Source: Trichomonas vaginalis G3
Taxonomy: Eukaryota; Parabasalia; Trichomonadida; Trichomonadidae
DNA length: 64,000 nt
Direction of reading: 5' to 3'
Assembly: GCF_026262505.1 (NCBI RefSeq)
Contig: NC_067205.1
Location: 4,712,001 to 4,776,000 of the forward strand
Below, in pieces: positions 1-9,453 of the stretch (positions are counted from its first letter, which is position 1; each line of letters begins with the position of its first letter). The notes under the pieces were generated by a model. The model had not been told where the DNA came from and ran no database searches. It saw nothing but the letters and a program-made list of their open reading frames with translations. The position numbers and the translations under genes are program-made.

Positions 1-1
1 T

Positions 2-211
2 AATACTGAAGTAGCTGAAGTTAAACAAACTCCGACACCATCGCCAAAACCAACGTCAAAACCAACACCTTCACAAACAACACCTTCAATGACTCCTGAA
101 CCTATGAAATTACAAACTCCTGTTCAAAAGTCAACTCCAAAACCGACTCCAACATTTAAACCAGAACCTACACCACAAATAAATCGTAAAACTCCTGCGT
201 TTCCTTACTGA
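2..211 (+). CDS. C-terminal part of a proline/threonine-rich membrane-anchored protein (element A)
   Basis: The frame is open from the window edge and ends at 209-211. It encodes a Pro/Thr/Lys-rich tail with repeated PTP and KPTP motifs, ending NRKTPAFPY. It corresponds to the tail of the gene at 60135-60592 in element C, whose N-terminal half holds a single membrane segment. The tail is low in complexity and looks like an extended linker or stalk. Its function is unknown. The stop codon is followed directly by a perfect A/T palindrome centred on AACGTT (about 212-229), also present after the C copy. Confidence 0.7.
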   Translation, partial: NTEVAEVKQTPTPSPKPTSKPTPSQTTPSMTPEPMKLQTPVQKSTPKPTPTFKPEPTPQINRKTPAFPY

Positions 212-258
212 AAAATAACGTTATTTTTATTTAATATTAAAATTTTTATTTTATTGAA

Positions 259-495
259 ATGACAAATAAAGTCACTGAAGCAATGAAACAAAAGTTCTTG
301 GTAGAATACATTAAATCAGGAACTATTCCAGAAGGTTTTTACGTTCATACAATGAAAGATGGTAGAGTTCAGTTTAGAAAGATAAAGCAACCATTAGATA
401 AAGAAGGAATTTTGAGAAAGATTAAATTACATGAAGACAACATTACTGAACTTAAGAAGAAGTTAGAAGAGTTGGAGAAAGGAAGAGAGTTATAA
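259..495 (+). CDS. Small basic protein of the 'KDG..RK' family, 78 aa (element A)
   Basis: A 78-residue protein with a conserved middle (EGFYVHTMKDGRVQFRK) and a C-terminal charged helix (about residues 45-78) predicted to be a coiled coil. The copy at 60641-60877 in C has the same length and is nearly identical. More distant relatives lie at 16260 in B and 58073 in C, sharing a pattern of a short helix, FY/YKV, then K-D/N-G. The start is preceded by TTTTTATTTTATTGAA, fitting the T-rich leader of other element genes. Function unknown; the size and charge would suit a DNA-binding or scaffold protein, which is inference. Confidence 0.7.
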   Translation: MTNKVTEAMKQKFLVEYIKSGTIPEGFYVHTMKDGRVQFRKIKQPLDKEGILRKIKLHEDNITELKKKLEELEKGREL

Positions 496-1158
496 AGCAA
501 TGAATTCAAGTGGGTGAAAAACCGGGTGAAAAAAGAGGTGAGATTTCACCACTTCACCTAATTTATTTTTGTGCTATGTTTTCATACGCGTGAAGGTAGT
601 GATATCATTTATTTTTTATTTTATTTTTATTTTATCTTTATGTAAATGACAGAACAAAAGCAACTCATTCGAATTCCACAGTATAACAAACATACATTTA
701 AACATTTATTCTTCCTTCCTGAGCATAACATGTTCTTTCAAATACATCCGAGACCAGTTGACTTTTCATTGACTGTGTATAAAGATAGAAATAGTTATAT
801 CATTAAACCATACGATGACGAAGGTAAGTTATGTAAATTGTACGTTAAGAAGTTAGAGAAAGTTTATGGCTTCAAGTATGACTACAATAGGGTTAACACT
901 GATGATGAAGATATTGAGGAAAATTTATGAGAACATTAGTGAAGTCGTTAGTGAGAACGATAGTGAGAACGTTTATTTTTTACATTAGTGAGTTCGTTAG
1001 TGAGGTGAAGTGGTTGGCGGCTTTGTAAATATTTAATGTTAAATTAGTGTTGTCGTTTGTGTTGTAAAATATACGTTAGCGGTTTTGTAAAGTGTCAAAC
1101 CGTTATCTTGGATAAGGTGGAACGCAGTGCCGCCGTACCCAAGATAACCATACTAACT
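480..1158. repeat. Terminal inverted repeat of Maverick A (right arm)
   Basis: The stretch is collinear with the right arm of C (60861-61519). It contains the GGTGAGATTTCACC palindrome (537-550), the 94-residue gene, repeated units close to TTAGTGAGAACG (about 933-1005) and the terminal sequence. The inner boundary is taken from the extent of the inverted repeat in C. The partner arm is outside the window. Confidence 0.75.
646..930 (+). CDS. 94-aa protein encoded within the terminal inverted repeat (element A)
   Basis: Unrecognised 94-residue protein with an aromatic-rich N-terminal half (HTFKHLFFLPEHNMFF) and an acidic C-terminus (DDEDIEENL). Homologues at 40225-40509 (minus) and 61030-61314 (plus) lie in both inverted ends of C and are identical to each other. 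The gene therefore sits inside the terminal repeat and is normally present twice per element, facing outward. The start follows a long TTTTATTTTATTTTTAT leader. No catalytic motif is visible. A gene carried in the terminal repeat could act on element ends or early in replication, but that is inference. Confidence 0.75.
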   Translation: MTEQKQLIRIPQYNKHTFKHLFFLPEHNMFFQIHPRPVDFSLTVYKDRNSYIIKPYDDEGKLCKLYVKKLEKVYGFKYDYNRVNTDDEDIEENL

Positions 1159-2384
1159 AATGCGACATTTCCGAAGCTTATTCCTGCGAGTTCGACTGTG
1201 ACTCGTTCTCCGATTAAAAGTATCTCTGGGACTTTATTGACTAAAATGATGTCTTCTATTTTATAATATGGGACTGATTCAGAAAACATGAAGTAAGAAA
1301 TTTGATAATAACCTCTTTCACTTGGAACTTTAAATGTGTCATTAAAAATATAATTCTGACTGTCATCTTGATGTGTTTGAATTAACTCATAATCTTGTAG
1401 ACCAGATGAGTTAACAGCTCTAGAAATGTTGTATACTTCATTAAAATTATATGTAAACAATATTAGATCTAATGTGAAATTCGTGTCAGGATAATAACAA
1501 CTCCTTTTTGGTGAAAATATCTCAATATTAATGACAATAGGTGTGATTCTTACGTATCCTTGACCTCGGTTGCCTATCAATCTTTCTGTGAATGAGTATG
1601 GTGAAGGCATTGATTCGTTGCCTGGGATGATTATTCCATTCTTGATAAAAGATTCATTTATGAAAGAACTTCCACCACCTCCAGCTGAATAGTAATCTCC
1701 ACCAGCACCACCATAATAGCCAGAACCACCTCCTGAAGCCTCATGATAGCCTCTAGCTTCACAATTTCCTCCATAAAATTTGCCACCATTATTATTAGAA
1801 TTTGCATAATTTGTTCCATAGCTTGTTTGAGTAGCACCTGTCCCACATCGTAAATTACCATAATATTTAGTGCAATGTGATCCATCCCCACCTGAAACTC
1901 CCCCTCCATATCCGCCATATGTATATTGATTAAAAAATGTTCCAGCACCAGCACCGGCAAAAAGAATTCCACTTTCATTTTTAGCTTCACCAATTGAAAT
2001 GAAACTCATTCCTCCTCCTGATGATGAATAGAATTCATCATCATATGAACTTAACCCACGCCCTCCTCCTCCAAATGTGTTTCATAATATTGTTATAGGT
2101 TTACCGATATCACTATCATGCCTTAATATTTCAGTAGTTCCCATTTCACCGCAGAAAATATAAAGAGTTGTTTGCCGAGAAATATCAAGCTCTCCACTGG
2201 CATAGCCACCTTTGCCACCTTCATATAATGTTCCGTTATATGTAACATTGCCTCCTTGTGCACCCCATGCTTCAAGCCTGTATCTACCTGGTGGAAGATC
2301 TCTTCTAAATGGTTGGCAATCGAGATAATTTGTGCAATTATACACATATAGCTCACTGCGAATGAAGAGATCCCAAAGTATCAA
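1159..2384 (-). pseudogene. Glycine-rich-domain (ALK/LTK-type) surface protein gene, copy 1, cut by Maverick A
   Basis: The minus strand encodes a protein starting MILWDLF, then a block typical of the trichomonad glycine-rich family (YRLEAWGAQGG, GGKGGYASGELDI, LYIFCGEMG), a long Gly-Ser-rich stretch (GGGGSSFI) and a beta-rich segment after VRITPIV. This matches the ALK/LTK glycine-rich domain (Pfam ALK_LTK_GRD), seen in many predicted surface proteins of T. vaginalis. The host gene is broken: there is an in-frame TGA at 2082-2084 just before TFGGGG, and the 3' part is removed by the Maverick ending at 1158. The paralogue at 61804-63603 carries the same TGA, so the gene was dead before it was duplicated. 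No signal peptide or C-terminal membrane segment is visible. Confidence 0.8.
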
Positions 2385-2781
2385 AGTAAATGAGATTTCA
2401 AATTAAAATCTCAGATTAATATAAAATTGACAATAAAATAAATTCATATGGATTTGTTGGTCCTGTAAAATTTTGATAATTAGAAGATTTCTAAATATGT
2501 TAATTTACATGTACATTTTCAGTAATCATGATATTAATTATTTTAAAAATTATAATTTGGACGATACTAATGGTTTCCTATATTACAATTGATTTGTAGA
2601 TTTACATTGGAGAAAAGCTTCTTAAGCTTTTTAATCCCATAAATGGCCATCATTTGGAAATAAAAAGTGTCAATAAATTGAATAAATTAACACATTTTTA
2701 CTGATTCATATGTATTTACTGATTTTTATTTTGATGAAAAGAAAACAACAAAATTTATGAATGCTTATAATTATGATAAAA
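1159..2781. repeat. Segmental duplication, copy 1 (partner 62379-64000)
   Basis: From 1159 to at least 2781 the sequence matches 62379-64000 almost base for base, including the non-coding stretch 2385-2781 upstream of the gene. The visible differences are scattered substitutions plus two small in-frame length differences in repetitive codons (12 bases in the Gly-Ala run, 3 bases in the Asp run). The right copy runs off the window end. This is a recent duplication of host DNA. Confidence 0.9.
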
Positions 2782-2913
2782 GGAATATGATGAGAAGAAG
2801 TTGAATTTAGAAATATTCAAAAGTTCAATTCGATTTCATTTCACAAGATTAGAGTAATAAATATTTTGTTTTCAACAATATAATTTAATATGATTTCTTT
2901 TTCTGTATAATAA
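2385..2913. other. Intergenic spacer between two glycine-rich-domain genes
   Basis: About 530 bases of A/T-rich DNA between the minus-strand gene (5' end at 2384) and the plus-strand gene fragment beginning about 2914. Most of it belongs to the segmental duplication. No coding frame, tRNA or clear repeat was found. It would hold the promoters of both genes, but a convincing trichomonad initiator was not identified. Confidence 0.6.
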
Positions 2914-3113
2914 GAGAAAATTATCAATTCAGATAAAAAAGAAATTAATTTTGAGTTCAAAGGTAAAAATTACTATACATTTGAACCTCAACATGTGAGG
3001 TTAAAGAAAGGATACTATTTATTTGAATTATGGGGTTGTTCAAGTACAGGTTATCAAGATTCAGACACATATCTACAGCCATCAAGAGGATCTTTTGTTT
3101 CTGGTTATATATA

Positions 3114-3139
3114 GGGTGTCCAAAGGTGCGTTTAGCACA
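3114..3139 (+). repeat. Mariner left terminal inverted repeat
   Basis: The 26-base left arm begins GGGTGTCCAAAGGTGCGTTT. It pairs with 4388-4413 with a single C/T difference. Confidence 0.9.
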
Positions 3140-3318
3140 GCGCTCTATATGAGACTATTAAAGGAGATATATGCTGATTATAAATATATAATAAAAAATA
3201 TGAATATATGTATATGATGAGTATGTTGTATTTTGGCGCCATGCCGGGATATAAAATGAATTTTGAGACAAGAGGCGGTTTCGCGGGAAATTTTGGCGGG
3301 ATTTTTTTCATTTTTTTA

Positions 3319-4335
3319 ATGAATCATAAAGAAAACATCCTCGCTCTTGCAAAAAAATGCAAAGACTGTAAAAAAATCTACGAAACATTGGTAAAATGCT
3401 TCGGTATGGATGCTCCTAGCTATTCCACTGTAACGTATCATGTTAGGATGTATCACTTCATGAACAAAAAGGCGCCCATCATAAAAATTGACAAAAAATC
3501 GCCGGATCAAAGAAAAATCAAAGCAATTCTTCAAGCGCTAGATGAAGACCCAAGAGCATCACTCAGAAGGATAGAGGAGATGACAAAGATACCACGTACA
3601 ACAGTCAGTTATTATCTGCACAATTATTTGAACTACAAACTAGCGTATACACGTTGGGTTCCGCACAACCTTAATTCAGTTCAAAAAAAATCTAGAGTCC
3701 AATCTTCGAAAGAGCTCCTCTCTATATTGGGTGCGTATCAATCCAAAAAGTTTCGCTTTTTAGTAACAGGGGACGAGTCTTGGTTTCAATATGCAACAGA
3801 AGCCAAAATCATGTGGATCCCGAAGGATGAAAATCCGCAAACATTCCCGAAGAAAAAAATTGACACACCAATGATGATGTTGTCGGTTTTTTGGGGCGTG
3901 AATGGCATCATCGCAATTGATATTCTTCAAAAACCTAATACGATGAATGCTCAGTATCTAATTGACAATGTTCTTACTCAAATTATCAATTCTGATGAGT
4001 TTGAGAAATCCAAACAACAAAAACAAAAGTTTGCAATTCATTTTGATAATTCAAGAGTTCACAAAAGTCATAAGGTAATGAATTACTTGGTGGAAAACAA
4101 TGTCAAAGTTGTTCCAAACCCAATTTATTCACCTGATATTGCACCCTCTGACTTTTATTTATTCGGCACGCTAAAAAAGAGAGCTGAAGGACGCGAATTC
4201 GCGAGTCCAGATGATCTTGAAAATTTTGTAAGAGAGCAATTTGAGCAATTTTCTCATGATGATTTAAAGCGTGTCTTTCAAGCCTGGATCGATCGCTGCG
4301 AACGCGTGATTGAATCCAATGGTGATTATATTTAA
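3319..4335 (+). CDS. Mariner transposase (DD34D)
   Basis: The enzyme cuts and re-inserts its transposon at TA sites by binding the terminal repeats and using a metal-dependent RNase H-like domain. The start is placed at the internal Met at 3319 (MNHKENILALAKK), because the longer frame from 3208 begins in low-complexity sequence; 339 residues is usual for the family. A helix-turn-helix region precedes the linker (IPRTTVSYYLHNYL). The catalytic aspartates are seen in VTGDESWFQ, HFDNSRVHKS and YSPDIAPSDFYLFG; the last two are separated by 34 residues, giving DD34D. The frame is uninterrupted to a terminal stop. Confidence 0.93.
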   Translation: MNHKENILALAKKCKDCKKIYETLVKCFGMDAPSYSTVTYHVRMYHFMNKKAPIIKIDKKSPDQRKIKAILQALDEDPRASLRRIEEMTKIPRTTVSYYLHNYLNYKLAYTRWVPHNLNSVQKKSRVQSSKELLSILGAYQSKKFRFLVTGDESWFQYATEAKIMWIPKDENPQTFPKKKIDTPMMMLSVFWGVNGIIAIDILQKPNTMNAQYLIDNVLTQIINSDEFEKSKQQKQKFAIHFDNSRVHKSHKVMNYLVENNVKVVPNPIYSPDIAPSDFYLFGTLKKRAEGREFASPDDLENFVREQFEQFSHDDLKRVFQAWIDRCERVIESNGDYI

Positions 4336-4387
4336 ATAAACTTTATATATATGTAACTTGTTTATTTCTATTCGCAGTATTCAGGTT

Positions 4388-4413
4388 TGTGCTAAACACA
4401 CCTTTGGACACCC
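4388..4413 (-). repeat. Mariner right terminal inverted repeat
   Basis: Right arm, the inverse of 3114-3139, ending ACCTTTGGACACCC and followed by the TA target duplicate. Confidence 0.9.
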
Positions 4414-5374
4414 TATATTTATAATTTAGGCATTGTTTTGATTAGTTTTGGCACAATTAGCTGTTGGTCTGGTAATACTCAATTAGAGAAATACGTGAAT
4501 GATCTTTCATTATTTATTTTGAAAAAGATCAATATATTAAGTGAAAATCAGAATTTCGTTATCTGTCTTTCTACATGGTTGAGTTTATGTTTAAATATGA
4601 TTTACTTGGAAATGGTTATATACTACTAAAAAAGACAAATGATTTCTATGTACACGTATGTTCGAAAGGTCAATATTATATGTACAAGAATTCATATGGA
4701 GGGGGGGTCAGGGACAATTCGGGGGAGGCGGATCAAGTGATATCCGTCTTTTATCAGGAGAATATGATGATTTCGAATCTCTGAAAAGCAGAATCATCGT
4801 TGCATCAGGTGCAGGAGGTTCAGACTCTAAAGATCAAGGAGGTCCAGGAGGATCATTAAAAGGATACAACAGCACACAAAACAAAGGTAAAGGAGGGACA
4901 CAAACATTTGGAGGCATCGGCATTGAAAATGGTAAATTTGGAAAAGGAGGTGGTGAAAACAGAACAATTGGACTAGAACAATATCACCTCGGAACATCAG
5001 GAGGTGGTTCAGGATACTTTGGTGGTGGAACATCAGATGATTATGGTTCAGGTGGTGGAAGTTGTTACATCAGTGGACATGAAGGTTGTGTTTCTGTCAT
5101 CAAAGAATCAAAAATGGATAATATATCTTTCAAAACACAAGGAGATATCAGTATCCACTATTCAGGATTTAAATTCGAAAGAACAGTTATTGATGATGGA
5201 AAATATGAAATGAAATCTCCAAATGGTACATTCGAAATCGGACATCTTGGAAATGGATTTGTTCGAATCACAACAATATTTGACATATCAGAAATTTCTT
5301 GTAATTTTATTCCTTACTATTCTATAATGCATTATTTTGTATTTCAGATATTTTTATCATCTTTAATCTATTGA

Positions 5375-8358
5375 TTATAATGATAAATATTCTATTTTAA
5401 TGGTAATAATCAACATTCAAGATATAAATGAATGATGAGTAAATTTTGAAATTTTACCATCAATTAATGTTGGAATATCATTATCTCTATTAAAGGATTA
5501 AATTTAATTTTAGGTATATATGGTTTTGTTATCTCTAATTTTAGCAGTTCTTTTTGATCTGTTTGTGATTTCCTGTTTTCGGCAAAATATACAATAATAA
5601 AAATGATTGGCTATTGTTTTTGAGAAAATATCAATGCAATAAAGTTTATCAAGATATACATCATTGTTGGAAAAATTAAAATTAAATTCATTCTTTCTAA
5701 TTAAACTCGATATATTTCTCATGGTTTGTTAAAGTGTGTTTAGAAGATGCTGCTTTGTACTTGCATTTAAAAACTTCTCCTCTTTTATTAGAATTCGTTT
5801 GAGACCCTTGCGCAGAGAAGATTATCATTATGACTACAATCGTATTCTAATTGAGTTTGAAGTGTAAAATATGAATGAAATCATCGATACTTGTAATCCT
5901 TTAAGGATACCCTTACGTGTCAGATTTTTTGCGCATACGAAGAAGTCATGCTAGACATGAGCTATAAACCTGAAATTTTAGCAACATATTTAAAACTTTT
6001 TAAACTACAATACACTTTAATATTCAAGAACAAAAATATTCTTTTTAGAAATTACATAATTATTTTATGTGAAATCTATATAAAAACATATTTTGCGAGC
6101 GTAACTTTTTTCTTTATAAGCACCTTATATGACTGATAAACTGTGAAGGCACATAATTGTTAATTCATAGAGTTGATATGTTTCCAAAATTGAGAGGAAA
6201 TTTGAAAATTGAATACCCTTTCAATTCAATTTTCAAAAGATATCAGCTCCTTCAATAATTGAAGGACGATTTTGATCATTTGCTCTTAAAACAAGCATGC
6301 CATGGAGAAAAAAGTTACGCTCGCAAATCTGAAATATAACTATCATATAAAAAAATTAAATTTCTAATTTTTTACTCTATAGATATTATTGGCCACTTGT
6401 GTAATGCATAAAAGTTTATGTCATATGCATACATTTGGAAGTATGGGAGACGAGGGAAATTACTTCTATGAGGCACTAGGGTTTTTAAAAATTTCTCTAT
6501 CGGACTCACCATTCAATTTCTCGAAAATTAAAAAAAATCAATAATAGCTAAAATGTATTATGCATAACAAATTTTAATGTTACACGGTATTTTTTGAACT
6601 TCATGACATGAATTTTCTTTATATTATTTTTTTTTTGGATTTTCTATGATTTATGCGATAGACTGGAACAACATTGTAAGTGCAATGATATCATTTATAG
6701 AGAAATCTAAAACTTCAGCATTCAGAACTCGCAACCACAAAATATTCATTTGCTAAGTAAGTAAAGTTGATTAAGTTCGACACTTAGCTTTTATACGTAA
6801 AACCAAATGTGTATTGTTATTTCTTGTTAAATTATTGAGAAAAAAAAAATTGTAAGAGAAACGATACTGATTATTGAAATAATATTGAGGGTAGCTGCAG
6901 ATTTCTTCATTAACATGCCGGAAATTTGTTAATCTTGGTTTTCTATCATAAAATCTGTCGAAGAATCTAAAAACGGAGATATGAAATAGAGATCATGTAA
7001 ATCTAGAGTATCCTGTCAGAAAAATAGACTAAGCATGTAACCCTTTTTTGGTCATAAACACTTTTTACCACTTAGTCATACAGATGATCATTAAATTTAA
7101 ACGAGCACTTTTTGTCAGAATTTATTCTTTTACAAAGACAGAAGATTTTAGTATTATTTAATATTAGTGCTGTAGCAAAATTCAAAAAACGGTGAAAATT
7201 CAGTGAATTTGTGAATTCACATTTTTTTTTCGACATTTTTCTTGATATATCCATGCACATTAAGAACACAGCTTTGATACGCTTAAAAAAGCATATTTTA
7301 TATGAAATTGTTAAAGAAATAAACAATTTATATAAAAAATTGCACTTATGGGCAGTTTAGATATATAATTTATATATAACATATATACAAATCCATAGAC
7401 AAAGTGCAATAACTACAATGTTGTAGAAAATTACAGCAGAAATACTGACTTTTTGAAGGATAATAAGAATTCTTCTAAATGTTGTATTTTTATAATTTGA
7501 TTGATTTTTTTACTATTTCATTAATCTTTTATGAATAATAATTATTTTTAATATATGTGCTATTAAAATTTCAAATTTTGACTAATATATCTAAGTTATC
7601 TGAACGAAACATTTAGAAAATATCATACTTACATTGAAATAGCAAGTAGAGCATATTAATAGCAAGTTTCTTGGCTTTATATCTATCATCTATTGTTGTT
7701 TGATCAAACAAAATTCACTCTATTATATGGTGTCAATTAATTAAAACAATTTTTAATAGTTATTTATTTAGTGCGAATAAGTGCAAACTCATAAATGAAT
7801 AACTTAATAGTAGAAATGAATTATCTGATATAAATCTCACATTTTGTCCATCAGAAATACTTTAATTGCATACGCATAACTATTAGTAATACGTCTGGAG
7901 TGTCAATTAATAACAATCCCACAACAAGTAAAATTCAGATTTTTATTAAACTTATTTTTTCCTAAAAGTTTTCTCAAATTACTATATATACATATGTGGA
8001 TAAAATAATAGTAATATTGTAAAAAATTAGATAATTTTTTTTATTTGAGAACCTCTCAAAAGTTCATTCAATTTATCAATTGTTTCAGTTTGATGTATAT
8101 TCATTTCTGGAGCCTAAAACTTTAGCAATCATGACAATATCATATTCTCTTTCTAACTACGCAATGTAAGGGTATCCTTAAAAAAAATGCCAACAAAATT
8201 TTTTCCAAAAAATACCAAAAAAGTGACATAAAATGTTTTGATTGTCAATTTCAAGGGATTTAATCCCTTGATAAAGATAATGACATTGTAATTTTAATTA
8301 TACATTCTTTATACTTAAATAATATTATGCTCTTATTAAAAGAAAACTATTTTTTTGT
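5375..8358. other. Long non-coding A/T-rich stretch
   Basis: About 3 kb without a credible gene. The few open frames (for example about 5948-6136 and 7072-7326) are short, A/T-driven and unlike known proteins. The stretch is dominated by the candidate inverted-repeat element at 5901-8181. The remainder (5375-5900 and 8182-8358) shows no clear feature; the last part would carry the promoter of the gene at 8359. Confidence 0.6.
5901..8181. mobile_element. Candidate non-autonomous inverted-repeat element, 2.3 kb
   Basis: TTAAGGATACCCTTAC at 5901-5916 is matched in inverse orientation by GTAAGGGTATCCTTAA at 8166-8181, a perfect 16-base inverted pair 2.25 kb apart with a few more partly matching bases inside. 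Both ends carry TTAA, which could be part of the repeat or a TTAA target duplication. The interior is A/T-rich and has no transposase gene. This could be a deletion derivative of a DNA transposon. The family is not recognised, and a chance pair cannot be excluded without finding other copies. Confidence 0.45.
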
Positions 8359-9453
8359 GTGATAAACGAAATTTCGGACTTAATTCTTTCGAATATTTTT
8401 ATGAATTATATGAAAATGAGACACTTATTGATACTATTCTTGGATTCCGGTCCAAGTCTTGATACTTGGACACTTTTTTATGAGAATTCAAATATCACTG
8501 AAAATCACACTGAAAATACAAAATTAAATCCAATAAAAGCAGGAAATTATTATGTTACAACATGTTTATTCAATGGAATTAATGATATCGTTGTCAATAT
8601 ATCCAAAGGAGATCAAACAAAACTTCTTATTTCTATTTCTGGATTCAATGGCACAAAAACTCCATCTTTTACAGTTTTTTCTTATTGGGGAAGTTGTGTT
8701 ATCTATCGAACATGTGCCACAAAATCTATACAAACACAATCAGGATATGAAGGAGTATTTTTATATTCAAAAATATCAGGATTCAATACAAACAACAAAA
8801 ACATTTTTGAAGATTCAACAGTCTTTGATTGTGGAGACTCAATAGATAAAGGATATTCAATTAATTATTTATATTACGGAAATCTTAGTTATTCACGAAA
8901 TAACATAACAAATAACAAATGTATTCAAGATGTTTCACTTGAAATTTATTCAGATCAGAGATACAACATCAGTCAATCATCTTTCATTGATAACAAAGCA
9001 TACTATGAATGCTTTTGTATTTGTTATAGTGGTCCACATCAATTTTATTTATGTAATATCATTAGAAACAATGCTAGTAAATGTTTTAATTTACATTCAG
9101 CAACAGTTACATTTGAATCTTGTTCAATCAAAAATAATAAATGTACACAAACATTTTATTTATATTCATCAAGTCCAGCTACAATCATTAATAGTGATTA
9201 TGATGGACAAAAATCAAATGCAACAATAATAAATCCAACAAACAGTTTATACAACAAATTATCACTTCTTTCTACAGGACTTTGCGAAGCAAAATTTAAA
9301 ATTGAAAATAATTTTGAAGAAGAAAATGACATAAAAAAATTCAACCAAATGAAAAAATTTTGCATCTCCCAATATTTAATCGGCTACCAACATAATCATT
9401 TTCTTTTTATGTCTCATATTTCATCATTTTCAATTTTATCACTGATTCAATAA
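8359..9453 (+). CDS. Pmp-like (parallel beta-helix) predicted surface protein
   Basis: A 364-residue open frame rich in Asn, Ser, Tyr and Cys. Short repeats of the type S-F-I-D-N-K, N-I-I-R-N-N and C-S-I-K-N-N recur every 20-30 residues between about 175 and 285, the rhythm of right-handed parallel beta-helices and of trichomonad proteins resembling chlamydial polymorphic membrane proteins. Such proteins are usually surface-exposed and anchored by a C-terminal membrane helix. Here the C-terminus (HFLFMSHISSFSILSLIQ) is only weakly hydrophobic and the N-terminal stretch MRHLLILFLDS is only a poor signal peptide. The gene may therefore be a truncated member. Neighbours are non-coding on both sides. 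Confidence 0.6.
   Translation: MINEISDLILSNIFMNYMKMRHLLILFLDSGPSLDTWTLFYENSNITENHTENTKLNPIKAGNYYVTTCLFNGINDIVVNISKGDQTKLLISISGFNGTKTPSFTVFSYWGSCVIYRTCATKSIQTQSGYEGVFLYSKISGFNTNNKNIFEDSTVFDCGDSIDKGYSINYLYYGNLSYSRNNITNNKCIQDVSLEIYSDQRYNISQSSFIDNKAYYECFCICYSGPHQFYLCNIIRNNASKCFNLHSATVTFESCSIKNNKCTQTFYLYSSSPATIINSDYDGQKSNATIINPTNSLYNKLSLLSTGLCEAKFKIENNFEEENDIKKFNQMKKFCISQYLIGYQHNHFLFMSHISSFSILSLIQ

Larger units (their letters stand above)
1..1158 (+). mobile_element. Maverick/Polinton A, right end only
   Basis: This is the right-hand end of a Maverick/Polinton that continues to the left of the window. Its gene order (proline-rich protein tail, 78-residue protein, 94-residue protein, terminal repeat) matches the right end of element C at 60400-61519. 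It ends at 1158 with the same terminal bases as C (CATACTAACT), the expected CT end of Polintons. Immediately beyond 1158 the host glycine-rich-domain gene resumes in the middle of its coding sequence. The 94-residue protein differs at many positions from that of C, so A is a separate lineage rather than a copy of C. The visible part looks whole; nothing can be said about the rest. Its insertion is younger than the duplication of the host gene, because the second host copy has no insertion. Confidence 0.9.
3112..4415 (+). mobile_element. Tvmar1-type mariner transposon
   Basis: A complete-looking mariner of about 1.3 kb. Terminal inverted repeats start GGGTGTCCAAAGGTG; the left arm is 3114-3139 and the right arm 4388-4413, with one mismatch over 26 bases. 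Both ends are flanked by TA (3112-3113 and 4414-4415), the target duplication of Tc1/mariner elements. One uninterrupted transposase gene fills the interior. A mariner family called Tvmar1 is known from T. vaginalis, and the size, the single gene and the DD34D enzyme fit it. It sits inside a host glycine-rich-domain gene. The intact gene and matching ends indicate a recent insertion. Confidence 0.92.
2914..5374 (+). pseudogene. Second glycine-rich-domain surface protein gene, split by a mariner
   Basis: The left piece (2914-3110) is open and reads into NYYTFEPQHVRLKKGYYLFE followed by LWGC and GSFVSGYI, the start of a glycine-rich domain. The mariner follows at 3112-4415. The right piece (about 4575-5374) continues the domain with FYVHVCSKGQYYMY, GGGGSSDIRLLSGEYDD, GGGSGYFGGGTSDDYG and NGFVRITT. 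Within it, the reading frame changes by one base near a run of seven Gs (about 4698-4706), a common slippage site. Part of the sequence on either side of the mariner looks duplicated (GSFVSGYI and GNGYILLKK align to the same domain position). No start codon with a signal peptide is visible upstream. This is a host gene remnant with at least two lesions. Confidence 0.75.

Noticed and set aside
5901-8181. piggyBac-type assignment from the TTAA ends
   Set aside because: The bases next to TTAA (GGATACCC) do not resemble piggyBac termini, and TTAA may simply be part of the inverted repeat in A/T-rich DNA.
8182-8358. Trichomonad initiator (TCAYTW type) upstream of host genes
   Set aside because: Several loose matches exist in the A/T-rich DNA but none stands at a distance and quality that decides a start.
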